Source: Acidimicrobiales bacterium
Lineage (GTDB): Bacteria; Actinomycetota; Acidimicrobiia; Acidimicrobiales; Acidimicrobilacustridaceae
Direction of reading: 5' to 3'
NCBI GenBank assembly: GCA_018401565.1
Contig: JAGYKS010000039.1
Coordinates: forward strand, 248,001 to 312,000
Length of the DNA: 64,000 bases
The translations under genes and the position numbers were made by a program. How positions within the stretch are numbered: position 1 is the stretch's first letter; each line of letters opens with the position of its first letter. The notes below the pieces were generated by a model. It did no database searches, was not told where the DNA came from, and worked only from the letters and a program-made list of their open reading frames with translations. Below, one piece after another: positions 53,411-62,835 of this stretch.

Positions 53411-55475
53411 ATGACGCATCTGTCGCTCTACCGACGCTTTCGACCCCAGCGGTTCGCCGACGTGCGCGGTCAGGACAAGCTCGTCAGTGCGTTGCGACGG
53501 GCCGTCGTCGAAGACCGCGTCGGACAGGCCTACCTGCTGAGCGGCCCCCGGGGCACCGGCAAGACCACGACCGCCCGCATCCTGGCCAAGGCCCTCAATT
53601 GCGACGACGTCAGCGACGGCGAACCGTGCGGGGTGTGTGAGTCGTGTGTGGCCATCGCCGAGGGCGGGTCGTTCGACGTGTTCGAGCTCGATGCCGCCTC
53701 CAACAACAGCGTCGACGCCATCCGTGAGTTGATCGACCGCACCAGTGTGGGCACCCCCGGCAGCCGCAAGGTGTACATCCTCGATGAGGTCCACATGCTG
53801 AGCAAGAACGCGGCCAACGCGCTGCTCAAGACGCTGGAAGAACCACCCGACCACGTCGTGTTCGTGCTGGCCACCACCGACCCGCAAAGGCTGCTGCCCA
53901 CCATCCGCAGCCGCACCCAGCACTTTGAGGTGCACCTGCTGGACGCCAACCAGCTCACCGAACTCGTCGACCAGGTCGTCGCCGACGCCGGGCTGGATGC
54001 CAGCGATGAGGTGAAGCGCTGGGCGGTTCGTACTGGCGCCGGGTCGGCACGTGACACGTTGTCGGCGCTGGAGCGCGCCGTGGCTCTGGGCGGGGTGCCC
54101 GACGCAGTGACCGATGTGGGCACCATCATCGACGCCTTCGGCGCCGGCGACACCGCAACCGCCCTGACCGCAGTCGGCGCCGCCGTCCAGGCCGGCCGCA
54201 ACCCCCACGACGTGGGCAACGAGCTGATCGAACGACTCCGCCACGTTTTTCTCACCGCCATGGGTGCACCCCCGACCGATCTTCCCTCCGACATAGTCGA
54301 CGACATCACCTCGCAAGCCGGCGTTCTGGGTGCCCGCGGCGCCACCCACGCCCTTGAGGTGTTGGGCACGGCGCTGGCTGGCATCGCCAACGTGCCCGAC
54401 CCCAGGGTCCCACTGGAACTGGCCGTGGTGCGCATCACCCAGCCCCAGATGGACTCCTCCACCTCTGCACTTCTGGGGCGCATCGAACGACTTGAGCAGG
54501 CGCTGTCCGGTGGGGCGGCGGTCACGCCAGCGGCCGGCACATTTGTGCCCGCTGCCGACACAGGCGCTGTCGCTGGCGCTGGAACCGGCCCAGGAACCGG
54601 CCCTGGCGAGGCTGTCAATGGCGACCCCGCCGGGACCTCCACTGGTGTTGCCCCACCCGCCAGCGCAACCCGGCCCGCCGACAATCCCGGGCAAGCCCCC
54701 GACCAGGCCACGCCGGCACGGCCGGCCGCTGAGGTGTCCGCCGGGGATGACCCCGCAGCTGCGGCGCGCAATGCACTGGCTGCCAAGCGCAAACAGGATG
54801 GCGCTCCGGCCAAGCGCACCCCTGCGAGACCTGCAGCCCCGATTGCCGATGCACCACCAGCACCTGCACCTGCGCCAGCACCTGCAGCACCACCTGCGCC
54901 AGCACCTGCGCCAGCACCTGCGCCAGCGCCAGCACCAGCGTCCGATCCTGCGCCCGGCGACCCTCCCCCGGCCGCCCAGGCACCCGACGACCAGCCTTCC
55001 GCACCATCAGCGGTGCCGTTCGATCGCGCCATGGTCGATGCCGCCTGGGAGCGTCAGATCCTCAATGCCCCCGACCAGAAGGTCCGAGCCCGATTCGGTG
55101 CTGGCCGCGTCATGTCGGTGCAGGGTTCCACCGTGACCGTGGCGCTGCCCAACGACCGGGTCATGCAGCGGTGCAGCCCGCTTCGTCTGCAGGTGCAGGC
55201 ATTGCTGACAACCCACCTCGACACCGACGTCAAGCTCGAGCTGGTGATGAACTCGGCGGCAGCAGCCCAACCCGAACCGCCGCGCACCGGCGGTCGGCCC
55301 GTCACCATCGTCGCCGCCGTCTGGCGACGACGACGCCCCCCACCTCGACGAGGACATCGGCGACGTGCATCAGCTGGAAGACGCCACCGACCACACCGTC
55401 GACGCCGTGCAGCGCATCACCGACATATTCCCCGGCAGCGAACTCGTCGACACTGACCAGGAGACCACACCATGA
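53411..55475 (+). CDS. dnaX: DNA polymerase III subunit gamma/tau (one indel)
   Basis: About 690 residues. AAA+ clamp-loader motor: [20 protein letters not shown], Walker [16 protein letters not shown], zinc Cys in CGVCESC, Walker [13 protein letters not shown] and sensor [11 protein letters not shown]. An Ala/Pro-rich linker (about 430-570) with repeated AP units precedes the tau C-terminal domain ([19 protein letters not shown]). Near 55315 the frame changes and the true end is [20 protein letters not shown] (in part), stopping at 55473-55475 over the ybaB start. The shift is after the tau domain, not at a slippery site, so I take it as an error. Confidence 0.93.
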
Positions 55476-55903
55476 CCGACATGCCCATGATGCCCGAAGG
55501 CCCCGACATGGGTGGACTGCTGGAACAGGCCATGGCCATGCAACGCCAGATGCTCGAAGCCCAGCAGCAGCTGGCGGTCACCGAAGTGACCGGCGAGGCC
55601 GGCGGGTCGATGGTGCGCGTGGTGATGACCGGCGACTTCGACGTGCGGTCGGTGCATATCGATCCCTCAGTGGTGGACCCCGAAGACACCGAGCTGCTGT
55701 CGGACCTTGTGGCGGCCGCCTTCCGCAATGCAGTGGCCGAGGCGATCGCCCTGCAGAGTGCTGGCTTGGGCGCCGACATGCCCGACGTCGGCCAGTTGCT
55801 CGACGGGCTTGGTGGGCTTGGTGCACTTGGCGGACTGGGCGGACTGGGCGGACTGGGCGAACCCGGCAACAACCGCGCCCTCGGGGAGGCCGACGACACG
55901 TGA
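55472..55903 (+). CDS. YbaB/EbfC nucleoid-associated protein
   Basis: 143 residues. Coiled N-terminal helix with Met/Gln ([20 protein letters not shown]) and core [20 protein letters not shown] match YbaB. A C-terminal [10 protein letters not shown] tail is coded by three 9-bp units (55829-55855). It binds DNA and is usually encoded between dnaX and recR, as here, overlapping both by four bases. Confidence 0.92.
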   Translation: MTDMPMMPEGPDMGGLLEQAMAMQRQMLEAQQQLAVTEVTGEAGGSMVRVVMTGDFDVRSVHIDPSVVDPEDTELLSDLVAAAFRNAVAEAIALQSAGLGADMPDVGQLLDGLGGLGALGGLGGLGGLGEPGNNRALGEADDT

Positions 55904-56508
55904 GTGCGTACTCCCCACCGGTACAGGACCTGATCGACGAACTGGGCAAGATGCCGGGTGTGGGTCCCAAGTCAGCCCAGCGCATCGCCTTTCATCTGTT
56001 GATGCTCCCGTCAGAAGAGGCATTGCGCCTTGCCCACGCCATCAGTGAGGCCAAGAGCCGGGTGGCGTTTTGCCAGCGGTGCTTCAACGTGACCGAGGGC
56101 GAGCTGTGCGGGGTATGCACCGATGATCGGCGCACCACCACCGTGCTGTGTGTGGTGGAGGAACCTCGCGACATCGTGGCGGTGGAAAAGACCGGCCAGT
56201 TCCGCGGCCGCTACCACGTGCTGCAAGGCGCCATCTCACCCATCGAGGGCATCGGTCCCGATCAGTTGCGGGTGTCCGAGCTGCTGGCACGCATCGAACC
56301 CGAACAGATCACCGAGGTGATCTTGTGCACCAATCCCAACATCGAGGGTGAGGCCACGGCCATGTACCTGGGTCGACTCCTCAAGCCGCTGGGTCTGAGC
56401 GTCACCCGCATCGCCTCGGGGCTGCCCGTGGGTGGGGACCTGGAGTACGCCGACGAGCTCACGCTGGGTCGGGCCCTCGAGGGGCGCCGCGAGGTCGACG
56501 GCGCCTGA
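55900..56508 (+). CDS. recR: Recombination protein RecR
   Basis: 202 residues. Helix-hairpin-helix [20 protein letters not shown], zinc finger [16 protein letters not shown] and Toprim segment [38 protein letters not shown]. With RecO/RecF it loads RecA at gaps. GTG 55900 overlaps the ybaB stop. Confidence 0.96.
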   Translation: MSAYSPPVQDLIDELGKMPGVGPKSAQRIAFHLLMLPSEEALRLAHAISEAKSRVAFCQRCFNVTEGELCGVCTDDRRTTTVLCVVEEPRDIVAVEKTGQFRGRYHVLQGAISPIEGIGPDQLRVSELLARIEPEQITEVILCTNPNIEGEATAMYLGRLLKPLGLSVTRIASGLPVGGDLEYADELTLGRALEGRREVDGA

Positions 56509-56579
56509 CGCCCCTGGTCTGCGTCGCCTCGCCGGGCCTGGCCGCACCCGACCGCACCCGGCTGCGCCTGACGGCAGGC

Positions 56580-57437
56580 TCAGCCTCCGGGCTGCCGGCG
56601 GAACCAGTCCCGCCAGTGGGCCTTGTAGTCGGCGTCGTACGTGTCGTAGGTGCGGCGCAACTCGTCACCGGGCCAGCCGTCGGGCAGCAACTCGTCGGGG
56701 AGTAGCGGATCAGCCAGCAAGTGGCGCAGCACCGACGCCGACAGCAAGAACCCGTCGGCCAGCGCGGCGTCGCCGCTGGCGTCGAGCACCGGCGCATGCC
56801 ACCGCAACCGGTCCAGCAACACCCGTGCGGTGTCAGACCATCCGGTGAGATCCCACAGGGTGGCAGCCAGTGCCGCCGGGTCGTCGTGGGGTCGGGCGTC
56901 GAGTTGCAGGCATTGGGCCGCCACCACCGATCGGGCCGCAACGTGACTGGTGCTGTCGAGGTTGTCAGGACGCATCCACACCCCTTCACGCACCCCGGCC
57001 ATGTGCAGGGCACGGGCTGAGGCCCGCAATGCCGAGCGATCGGCGGCGGTGCGGGTGGCGGCGGTCACCACCCACTGGGTCCACGACCCATCCCACCGGC
57101 CACGCACCGGAGACCGGCTCTCGGCCTGCCGGCGGTGCCGGGCCAACAGCCCACCACCGATGCGGTACACGCTGTGGTCGGGGTCCACGGTCAGCGAGCC
57201 GTCGGCCAACATGCGAGACACCGCCGTGCGCACCGTGCCGGGCCCGATATCGAACAACGCCCCGCACCGCACGATGGTGGCGATCGGCAGTTCGGGCGGC
57301 GATGCTCCCAGCAGGGTGCTGGCCACCACCGACCGGGCGCTCAACGCCCGAGGCGCCACGCCCGTGACAGAGCTGTCCCGGGAAGCGGGTTCGGTGACGC
57401 CACCTCGACCATCGGGGGCATTACGGATGTTGGTCAT
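56580..57437 (-). CDS. PaaX-family transcriptional regulator
   Basis: 285 residues. N-terminal winged helix (SARSVVASTLLGASPPELPI, GPGTVRTAVSRMLADGSLTV) and C-terminal conserved regions (RGRWDGSWTQWVVTAATRTA, FLLSASVLRHLLADPLLPDE, PDGWPGDELRRTYDTYDADY). PaaX relatives repress catabolic genes and respond to acyl-CoAs. ATG 57437 overlaps the -35 box of the divergent desaturase, so it probably controls it. Confidence 0.88.
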   Translation of the reverse strand: MTNIRNAPDGRGGVTEPASRDSSVTGVAPRALSARSVVASTLLGASPPELPIATIVRCGALFDIGPGTVRTAVSRMLADGSLTVDPDHSVYRIGGGLLARHRRQAESRSPVRGRWDGSWTQWVVTAATRTAADRSALRASARALHMAGVREGVWMRPDNLDSTSHVAARSVVAAQCLQLDARPHDDPAALAATLWDLTGWSDTARVLLDRLRWHAPVLDASGDAALADGFLLSASVLRHLLADPLLPDELLPDGWPGDELRRTYDTYDADYKAHWRDWFRRQPGG

Positions 57438-57457
57438 GTAGTTGTGAAGTGTAATAT
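57430..57457 (+). promoter_or_regulatory. Promoter of desaturase gene (leaderless)
   Basis: TTGGTC (57430-57435), 16 bases, TAATAT (57452-57457), then seven bases to ATG 57465. It overlaps the start of the PaaX-family gene; any repressor site would also lie in this 27-base gap. Confidence 0.5.
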
Positions 57458-57464
57458 GGGCGCC

Positions 57465-58655
57465 ATGAGCACCCCCACCATCGCTGCGGGTCCTGGCGCG
57501 TGGCTTGACGTGCCCGCCGCCCAACGCGGTGACCGCACTGAGGGTCGGGATCCGGCCCACCCCACACCAGGTCAGGGTGGCATGGTGCCAGCCCCCGACG
57601 CACTGCCCAATGTCTTGCCCACCGACCGACTCACCGCCACCGGTCGCCCCACCGCCGAACTTCGGGCGTCGTACCGCCGGGTGCCGGCGGTGCGCAACGC
57701 CGCCAACGTGGTGTCGGTGTGGCTGCAATCGTTCGGCATGCTGGCGCTTGCGTGCTGGGTCACCTCGGTGTCGCCGTGGTCGGCACTGGTGGTGTGGCCC
57801 GTGGCGTTCGTGCTCATGGGACGAGCCTTCGCCCTCTATGCCATCTTGGGCCACGAAGCCGCCCACCGGTTGTTGTTCGCCAATAAGCGGGCCAACGACC
57901 TTGTTGGTGGCTGGGCGGTGGCTTACCCCGCCTTCGTGCCGCTGACCGCCTACCGACGGGGCCACATGGCCCATCACCGTGACGAGTTTGGGCCCACCGA
58001 ACCCGACCTGAACCTGTATGAGAAGTACCCCATCACCCGGGCGTCGCTGTGGCGCAAGCTGCGCCGCGACGCCTTCGGGTCATCGGGGTGGAAAAGCCTC
58101 AGGGGATTGCTGCTGGCGTTCACCAGCGCCACCGGCAGACCACTTGCCATCCGCATCGCCATCGGTCAGGTCATGGTGTTCGCTGCACTGGTGGCCATCG
58201 GGGGATGGGGGCGCTGGTGGCTGTACCCGCTGCTGTGGCTGGCCCCGTGGATGACGGTTTGGCGGGTCATCAACCGACTGCGCGGCATTGCCGAACACGG
58301 CGGGCTGATGCGCTCACACGACCGTCGCCTCACCAGCCATGTGGTGCGCCAGTCGCTGTGGGCCCGATTCTGGATGGTGCCGTTCAACACCGGCTGGCAC
58401 CTGGCCCATCACGTGGACGCTGGAGTGCCGTTTCAGCATCTGCCGGCACTGCACAATGAACTGGTGGCCGCCGGATGGGTGGTCCCCGACGTCGAGTACC
58501 CCAACTACCGGGCCCTGTGGAAGGCGCTGTCGTCGGCCACCACCGAGCACGCACCGGTCACCGGTACAGATCAGCTGGCGTCGTCGCCACGCCCTGCTGG
58601 GTCGTCAGGCTCACTTGGGTCCCTGGATCCGTCGGGACCGCCGTCGTCGTCATGA
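57465..58655 (+). CDS. Fatty-acid desaturase-family membrane enzyme
   Basis: 396 residues. Three histidine boxes of membrane di-iron desaturases: GHEAAH, HMAHHRDE and GWHLAHHVDAGVPFQHLPALH (read in parts). Two pairs of membrane helices (FGMLALACWVTSVSPWSALV and IGQVMVFAALVAIGGWGRWW) surround them. Close relatives act on fatty acids or carotenoids; the substrate is open. The start is ATG 57465. The C-terminal tail (SGSLGSLDPSGPPSSS) overlaps larC by 85 bases on the other strand. Confidence 0.88.
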   Translation: MSTPTIAAGPGAWLDVPAAQRGDRTEGRDPAHPTPGQGGMVPAPDALPNVLPTDRLTATGRPTAELRASYRRVPAVRNAANVVSVWLQSFGMLALACWVTSVSPWSALVVWPVAFVLMGRAFALYAILGHEAAHRLLFANKRANDLVGGWAVAYPAFVPLTAYRRGHMAHHRDEFGPTEPDLNLYEKYPITRASLWRKLRRDAFGSSGWKSLRGLLLAFTSATGRPLAIRIAIGQVMVFAALVAIGGWGRWWLYPLLWLAPWMTVWRVINRLRGIAEHGGLMRSHDRRLTSHVVRQSLWARFWMVPFNTGWHLAHHVDAGVPFQHLPALHNELVAAGWVVPDVEYPNYRALWKALSSATTEHAPVTGTDQLASSPRPAGSSGSLGSLDPSGPPSSS

Positions 58656-60006
58656 ACGTGCCCCAGCGGCGCCATGTAGTCGTCGGAGTGGGTGTGGTCG
58701 TCGCTGAAGCGATCAGCCGTGTCGTGATCTCGCGTGTCGTGGTCGCTGCCAACGTGGTCACGGGTGCCATCGCTGCTGCCACCAGGGCTGTCGGGATGAT
58801 CCCGACGCCACGCCGCCTCAGCCAGCGACACCACCTCGCGTAGCGGTCGGCCGGTGCGCCGGGCCACCCGCACAGCGTCGTCGTGCTCGGCCTTGGCCCG
58901 GCCCGGCCCCACCTTGATGCGCACGGCCAGTCCGTCCACCTCGACGTCATCAAAGGTCCGTGCCGCCGGCCACCGCTCAAGGGTGTGGGCCCGCAAGCCA
59001 AACGATCCGGTCTCGGCGGTGAGCACCCCGGCCACCTGCCTGGCCAGCGACGGGTCCACAAGGGCATGCACGGTGTGGGCCGGACGCCCCTTCTTCATCA
59101 CCATGGGGGTGATCCAGGCATCGTGGGCCCCGGCGGCCAACACGGCGGTCACGGTGTGGGCCAGCGTCTCACCGGTGGCGTCGTCCACGTTGACCTCGAA
59201 CTGCACCACGGCCTGCCCACCCGGCATGGCGGCGGTGCGGGTACCCACCACCACCTGCAGCAGGTTGGGGCGCAGGTCCAACTCGGCGTCGCCGGCGCCG
59301 TAGCCCACCACGTCGATCTCCATGGCCGGCATCGGACCCCACGCCGACGACAGTGACGAGGCCAGCGCCGCCCCGGTGGGTGTGGTGAGCTCCACTCCGG
59401 TGTCCACGCCGTAGGTGGGCGCACCCCGCAGCAACTCGACAGCCGCCGGCGACGGGTTTGGGATCAACCCATGGGCAGAACGCACCATCCCCCGACCGGT
59501 GGCCACCGGGGAGAACGCCACGGCATCGATGCCCAGTACCTCCAGAGCGACACAGCTGCCCACGATGTCGATGAGGGCGTCGATGCCACCCACTTCGTGA
59601 AAGTGCACCTGCTCGGGCGGACGGCGGTGCAGCTTGCCCTCGGCGGCGGCCAGCAACCCGAACGTGGCCAACGCCCGCTTGGCCACCCGATCGGGCAGGC
59701 GGGCTTCGTGCACCAGTCCGATGATGTGCGAGGCGGTGCGCACCACCGTGCTGGGTTCGGCCACCACGTGGGCCTTGGTGGCGCCGATGCCATTGCGCAT
59801 CACCGGCTCCACCTCAAGCGCCCAGCCGCCGACGGGCAACCGGGCGCACAGCGACCGAACCTCGCCAACATCGGCACCGGCATCGATGAGCGCCCCCAGG
59901 GTCATGTCCCCGGCGATGCCCGAAAAGCAGTGGAACCAGGCGACGGTGTCGGCGTCGGCGTCGCCGTTCGGTGTCGGTGCTGGGCGGGGCGGTTGGCTTC
60001 AGTCAT
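58571..60006 (-). CDS. larC: LarC nickel-pincer cofactor biosynthesis protein (one indel)
   Basis: The conserved start WFHCFSGIAGDMTLGALIDAG (quoted in part) is in the main frame but has no start codon before an upstream stop. An indel in the GACGCC repeat near 59965 probably connects it to ATG 60006. Main frame: [69 protein letters not shown]. LarC inserts nickel into the pyridinium thiocarboxylate (NPN) cofactor used by lactate racemase and other LarA-like enzymes. The C-terminus is His/Asp-rich (HTHSDDYM, GHVHDDD), a possible nickel store. Confidence 0.88.
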
Positions 60007-60070
60007 GAAACAACCACCGGTGCCATCGGTGCCATCGGCGATCGACGTGCCATCAGTGATCGACGTGCCA

Positions 60071-60957
60071 TCACTCGGCGGCCGCCATCCCCTCGACGTT
60101 CGCAATGCCCTCGACATTCGCAATGCCCTCGACATTCGCAATGCCCTCGACGGCCAGCGATCGGGCAACGGTGCGCTCAAGGCCGGTCACGTGGCGCAAC
60201 ACCACACACGCGGCGCCGAAGCCGTTGTCGATCCCAACCACTCCCACGCCCGGGGCACACGATGCCAACATGGCCAGCATGGCCGTCACTCCCTCGAGCG
60301 ACGCCCCGTATCCAACCGACGTGGGCACCGCCACCACCGGGGCAGCGGTGAGTCCGCCAATCACACTGGCCAGTGCCCCTTCCATGCCGGCAACAGCAAC
60401 AACGGCGTCGGCAGCCTGAAGCGTGGCCGTCTCACCCAGCAGCCGGTGCACCCCGGCCACACCCACGTCGTCGATTCGGGTGGGCACCACGCCGTGGGCG
60501 GTCAGCACCGCAGCACACTCGTTGGCCACGGCGAGGTCCGACGTGCCGGCGGCAGCCACCACCACCCGGGCAGTTCGCACCGCCGCCGGCCGCCACACCA
60601 CGGTGAACGATTGCCCGCCTCCCTGCATGGGACCAGGCGTCACCACTGGCTCACCAGCCACGTCAGACCAGCGACGCAACGAGCACCTCAACCTGAATGG
60701 GCTGTGGCCCGGCTGATCACCACCGGTGAGCTGGAGGCCGTGAACAGTTCGGTGGCAGCAGCCACCAGATGGTCGATGGCCTTGCCTGGGGCGTACACCG
60801 ACTCGGCCATCCCGGTGCGTACGGCACGGTGATGGTCGATGCGTAGCCCGTCGAGGGAGGCAAACGGAAGGTGGGCCAGGGCAGCGACGGCTGCGTCAGC
60901 GTCCATCGTCCCGGCGGCCACCTGGTCGAGCAACCGGCGCAGTCCCACCTCGTCCAT
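60071..60957 (-). CDS. larB: LarB nickel-pincer cofactor biosynthesis protein (two indels)
   Basis: ATG 60957 opens LRRLLDQVAAGTMDADAAVA and LRIDHHRAVRTGMAESVYAPGK (in part), the LarB N-terminus. Between about 60705 and 60670 the frame changes twice. It continues VVVAAAGTSDLAVANECA, DAVVAVAGMEGALASVIGGL and VVAVPTSVGYGASLEGV, the PurE-like domain. LarB carboxylates nicotinic acid adenine dinucleotide in NPN synthesis. The C-terminus ends in NVEGIA repeats from an 18-bp array. It precedes larC by 64 bases. larE and a LarA substrate enzyme are not in the window. Confidence 0.85.
60090..60151. repeat. 18-bp tandem repeat at the end of larB
   Basis: Three units of CCCTCGACATTCGCAATG (first with one change) plus a partial fourth, coding NVEGIA repeats. 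Confidence 0.95.
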
Positions 60958-60964
60958 CACCCAG

Positions 60965-60970
60965 ACACTA
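60965..60970 (-). promoter_or_regulatory. Leaderless -10 box for larB (TAGTGT)
   Basis: Seven bases before ATG 60957 on the minus strand. Confidence 0.45.
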
Positions 60971-61016
60971 GTGGGGTCGCGCTCAATCCTTGCCCGGCTC
61001 CGGGCCCCGGTGCGCC

Positions 61017-61022
61017 TATCCT
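61017..61022 (+). promoter_or_regulatory. Leaderless -10 box for pheA (TATCCT)
   Basis: Seven bases before GTG 61030. Confidence 0.45.
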
Positions 61023-61029
61023 CACGTTC

Positions 61030-61989
61030 GTGACAACCCCGCACAACGGCACCCCACCCACGGCCCACGGCCGCATCGGCTATCTGGGCCCGGCCGGCAC
61101 CTTCACCGAGCAGGCCCTGTTCACCCAGGCCGACCTGTGCGCCGGCGAGCTGGTGCCCATGGCGTCGATCCCCGAGGTGCTGGCCGCTGCCACCGACGGC
61201 AGCATCGACGCCGGATTCGTCCCCATCGAAAACGCCATCGAAGGCACCGTCGCCGACACCCAGGACGGCCTCGTGCACACCCACGACCTGTTGGTGCAAC
61301 GCGAGGTGGTGATCCCGGTCAGCCTCCATCTGCTGGCCGTGCCCGGCGCCAGCATTCACGACATCACCACCGTGGTGAGCTACCCCCATGCCCTGGGCCA
61401 GTGCCGGTCGTTCCTCGACAGCCACACCCCCGGCGCCGCCCTCGAAGCCACCAAATCCACCGCCGACGCCGCACGCATGGTGGCCGAGTCCGGCGACCGC
61501 TCCGTGGCCGCCATCGCCACCAGCCGTGCCGCTGAGTTGTACGGCCTGGCAACCCTGGCGCCCGAGATCGAGGACCACCCCGACAACGCCACGCGCTTCT
61601 TGCTGGTGGCACGCCACCGCGTGCCCGCCCCCACCGGGCACGACAAGACGTCGGTGGTGGTGTTCCAGCGCGCCGACACCCCCGGCAGCCTGTTGGGCAT
61701 CCTGCAGGAGTTCGCCGTGCGGGCCGTGAACCTGACCAAGCTGGAAAGCCGGCCCACCCGGCGGGGTCTCGGCGACTACTGCTTTTTGGTCGACCTCGAG
61801 GGCCACATCCACGACGAGGTGGTGGCCGACGCCCTGCGTTCGCTCAAGGCCAAGCAGGCCGACGTGAAGTTTCTGGGGTCCTACCCCGCTGCCGGCGACA
61901 CCGGGCCCGACCGCCGTGCGGCCAGCGATGCCGCCCACCACGCCGCCACCACCTGGATGGGCGACCTGCAATCGCGCATCGACCGGTAG
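61030..61989 (+). CDS. pheA: Prephenate dehydratase
   Basis: 319 residues. Catalytic domain: IGYLGPAGTFTEQALF, VPIENAIEGTVADTQDGL and the TRF motif in NATRFLLVARH. The C-terminal ACT domain (VVFQRADTPGSLLGILQEFA, NLTKLESRPTRRGLGDYCFL) senses phenylalanine. It makes phenylpyruvate from prephenate. No chorismate mutase domain. GTG 61030 is leaderless by the same spacing as its neighbours. Confidence 0.95.
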   Translation: MTTPHNGTPPTAHGRIGYLGPAGTFTEQALFTQADLCAGELVPMASIPEVLAAATDGSIDAGFVPIENAIEGTVADTQDGLVHTHDLLVQREVVIPVSLHLLAVPGASIHDITTVVSYPHALGQCRSFLDSHTPGAALEATKSTADAARMVAESGDRSVAAIATSRAAELYGLATLAPEIEDHPDNATRFLLVARHRVPAPTGHDKTSVVVFQRADTPGSLLGILQEFAVRAVNLTKLESRPTRRGLGDYCFLVDLEGHIHDEVVADALRSLKAKQADVKFLGSYPAAGDTGPDRRAASDAAHHAATTWMGDLQSRIDR

Positions 61990-62060
61990 GATTTCAGTCG
62001 CTTCCCTGCAGCACACACGACATGCGACACAGCACAACGCACCCCCCGGGAGTACCTGAC

Positions 62061-62828
62061 ATGCCCACCACCACGACATCTTCTGGCCTGCGGACCATGT
62101 CTTCTGGCCTGCGGACCATGCTCCCAGGCGGCATTGCGGCGCTGGTTCTGGCAACCGTGGCCCTGCTTTTGGGGGCAGCACCGGCCAGCGCCCACGTGGG
62201 AATCGCCAGCGCCTCCACCACCGACGCCATCACCACCATCAACTTCTCGTTCGACCACGGGTGTGGCAGCTCGCCCACCATCGCCCTGGAGATGCAGCTG
62301 CCGGCGGCAGCCGAGGTGGTGTCCACCGAGCTCATGTCGGGCTGGGTGTTCGACGGAACCACTGGCGACGGCGCCTCCACCAGCCAACAAGTGGCCCGCA
62401 TCAGCGGCCCACCCATCCCCGACGGCCAGTTCGCAACCTTCACCGTGGTGGCCCGGGGCTACGACACCAGCGTGGACCACCTGGTGCCCACCGTGCAGCT
62501 GTGTGAGCAGGGCGAAGAGGCGTGGATCGACCCCGACCAGGCCAGCCCACAGTCGGCACCGTTTTTGGCTGCCACCACCGCTGAACCTCCGGCACCACCA
62601 GCACCTGAGCCAACCCTGGCGCCCGCAGCCGATCCGCTGCCCGTGGCAGAGCCGCCTGAACCGGTCACTGCCGCAGACGAGGCCGAGGCCGACCGCGACG
62701 CCGCCGTGGATGCCGAGGCTGAAGCGTCCGGTGCACCGTGGGTGGCCATCATCGCCGGTGTGATCGGCGGGGCGGCGACGGTTGCTGTGGTGCAGGTGGT
62801 TCGGTCACGACGCAAGGCGTCGTCGTGA
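62061..62828 (+). CDS. YcnI-like (DUF1775) exported, membrane-anchored protein
   Basis: 255 residues. Signal peptide (ALVLATVALLLGAAPASA) is followed directly by AHVG, a mature N-terminal His as in YcnI-type proteins, where it helps bind Cu(II). Core: INFSFDHGCGSSPTIALEM, GWVFDGTTGDG and a C-terminal Pro/Ala-rich linker with one membrane helix (WVAIIAGVIGGAATVAVVQ). YcnI proteins are copper-binding surface proteins; copper use here is inference. GGGAG precedes ATG 62061. Two 21-bp repeats (62079-62120) lengthen the signal region. Confidence 0.75.
   Translation: MPTTTTSSGLRTMSSGLRTMLPGGIAALVLATVALLLGAAPASAHVGIASASTTDAITTINFSFDHGCGSSPTIALEMQLPAAAEVVSTELMSGWVFDGTTGDGASTSQQVARISGPPIPDGQFATFTVVARGYDTSVDHLVPTVQLCEQGEEAWIDPDQASPQSAPFLAATTAEPPAPPAPEPTLAPAADPLPVAEPPEPVTAADEAEADRDAAVDAEAEASGAPWVAIIAGVIGGAATVAVVQVVRSRRKASS
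62079..62120. repeat. 21-bp tandem repeat in a signal peptide
   Basis: Two exact units (start 62079 and 62100) coding SSGLRTM twice before the hydrophobic core. Confidence 0.95.
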
Positions 62829-62835
62829 GTCGCTG

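Noticed and set aside
55300-55330. Programmed frameshift in dnaX, as in E. coli gamma/tau
   Set aside because: No slippery A/T run or stem-loop here, and the shift is after the tau domain near the end of the protein. It matches the general indel pattern.
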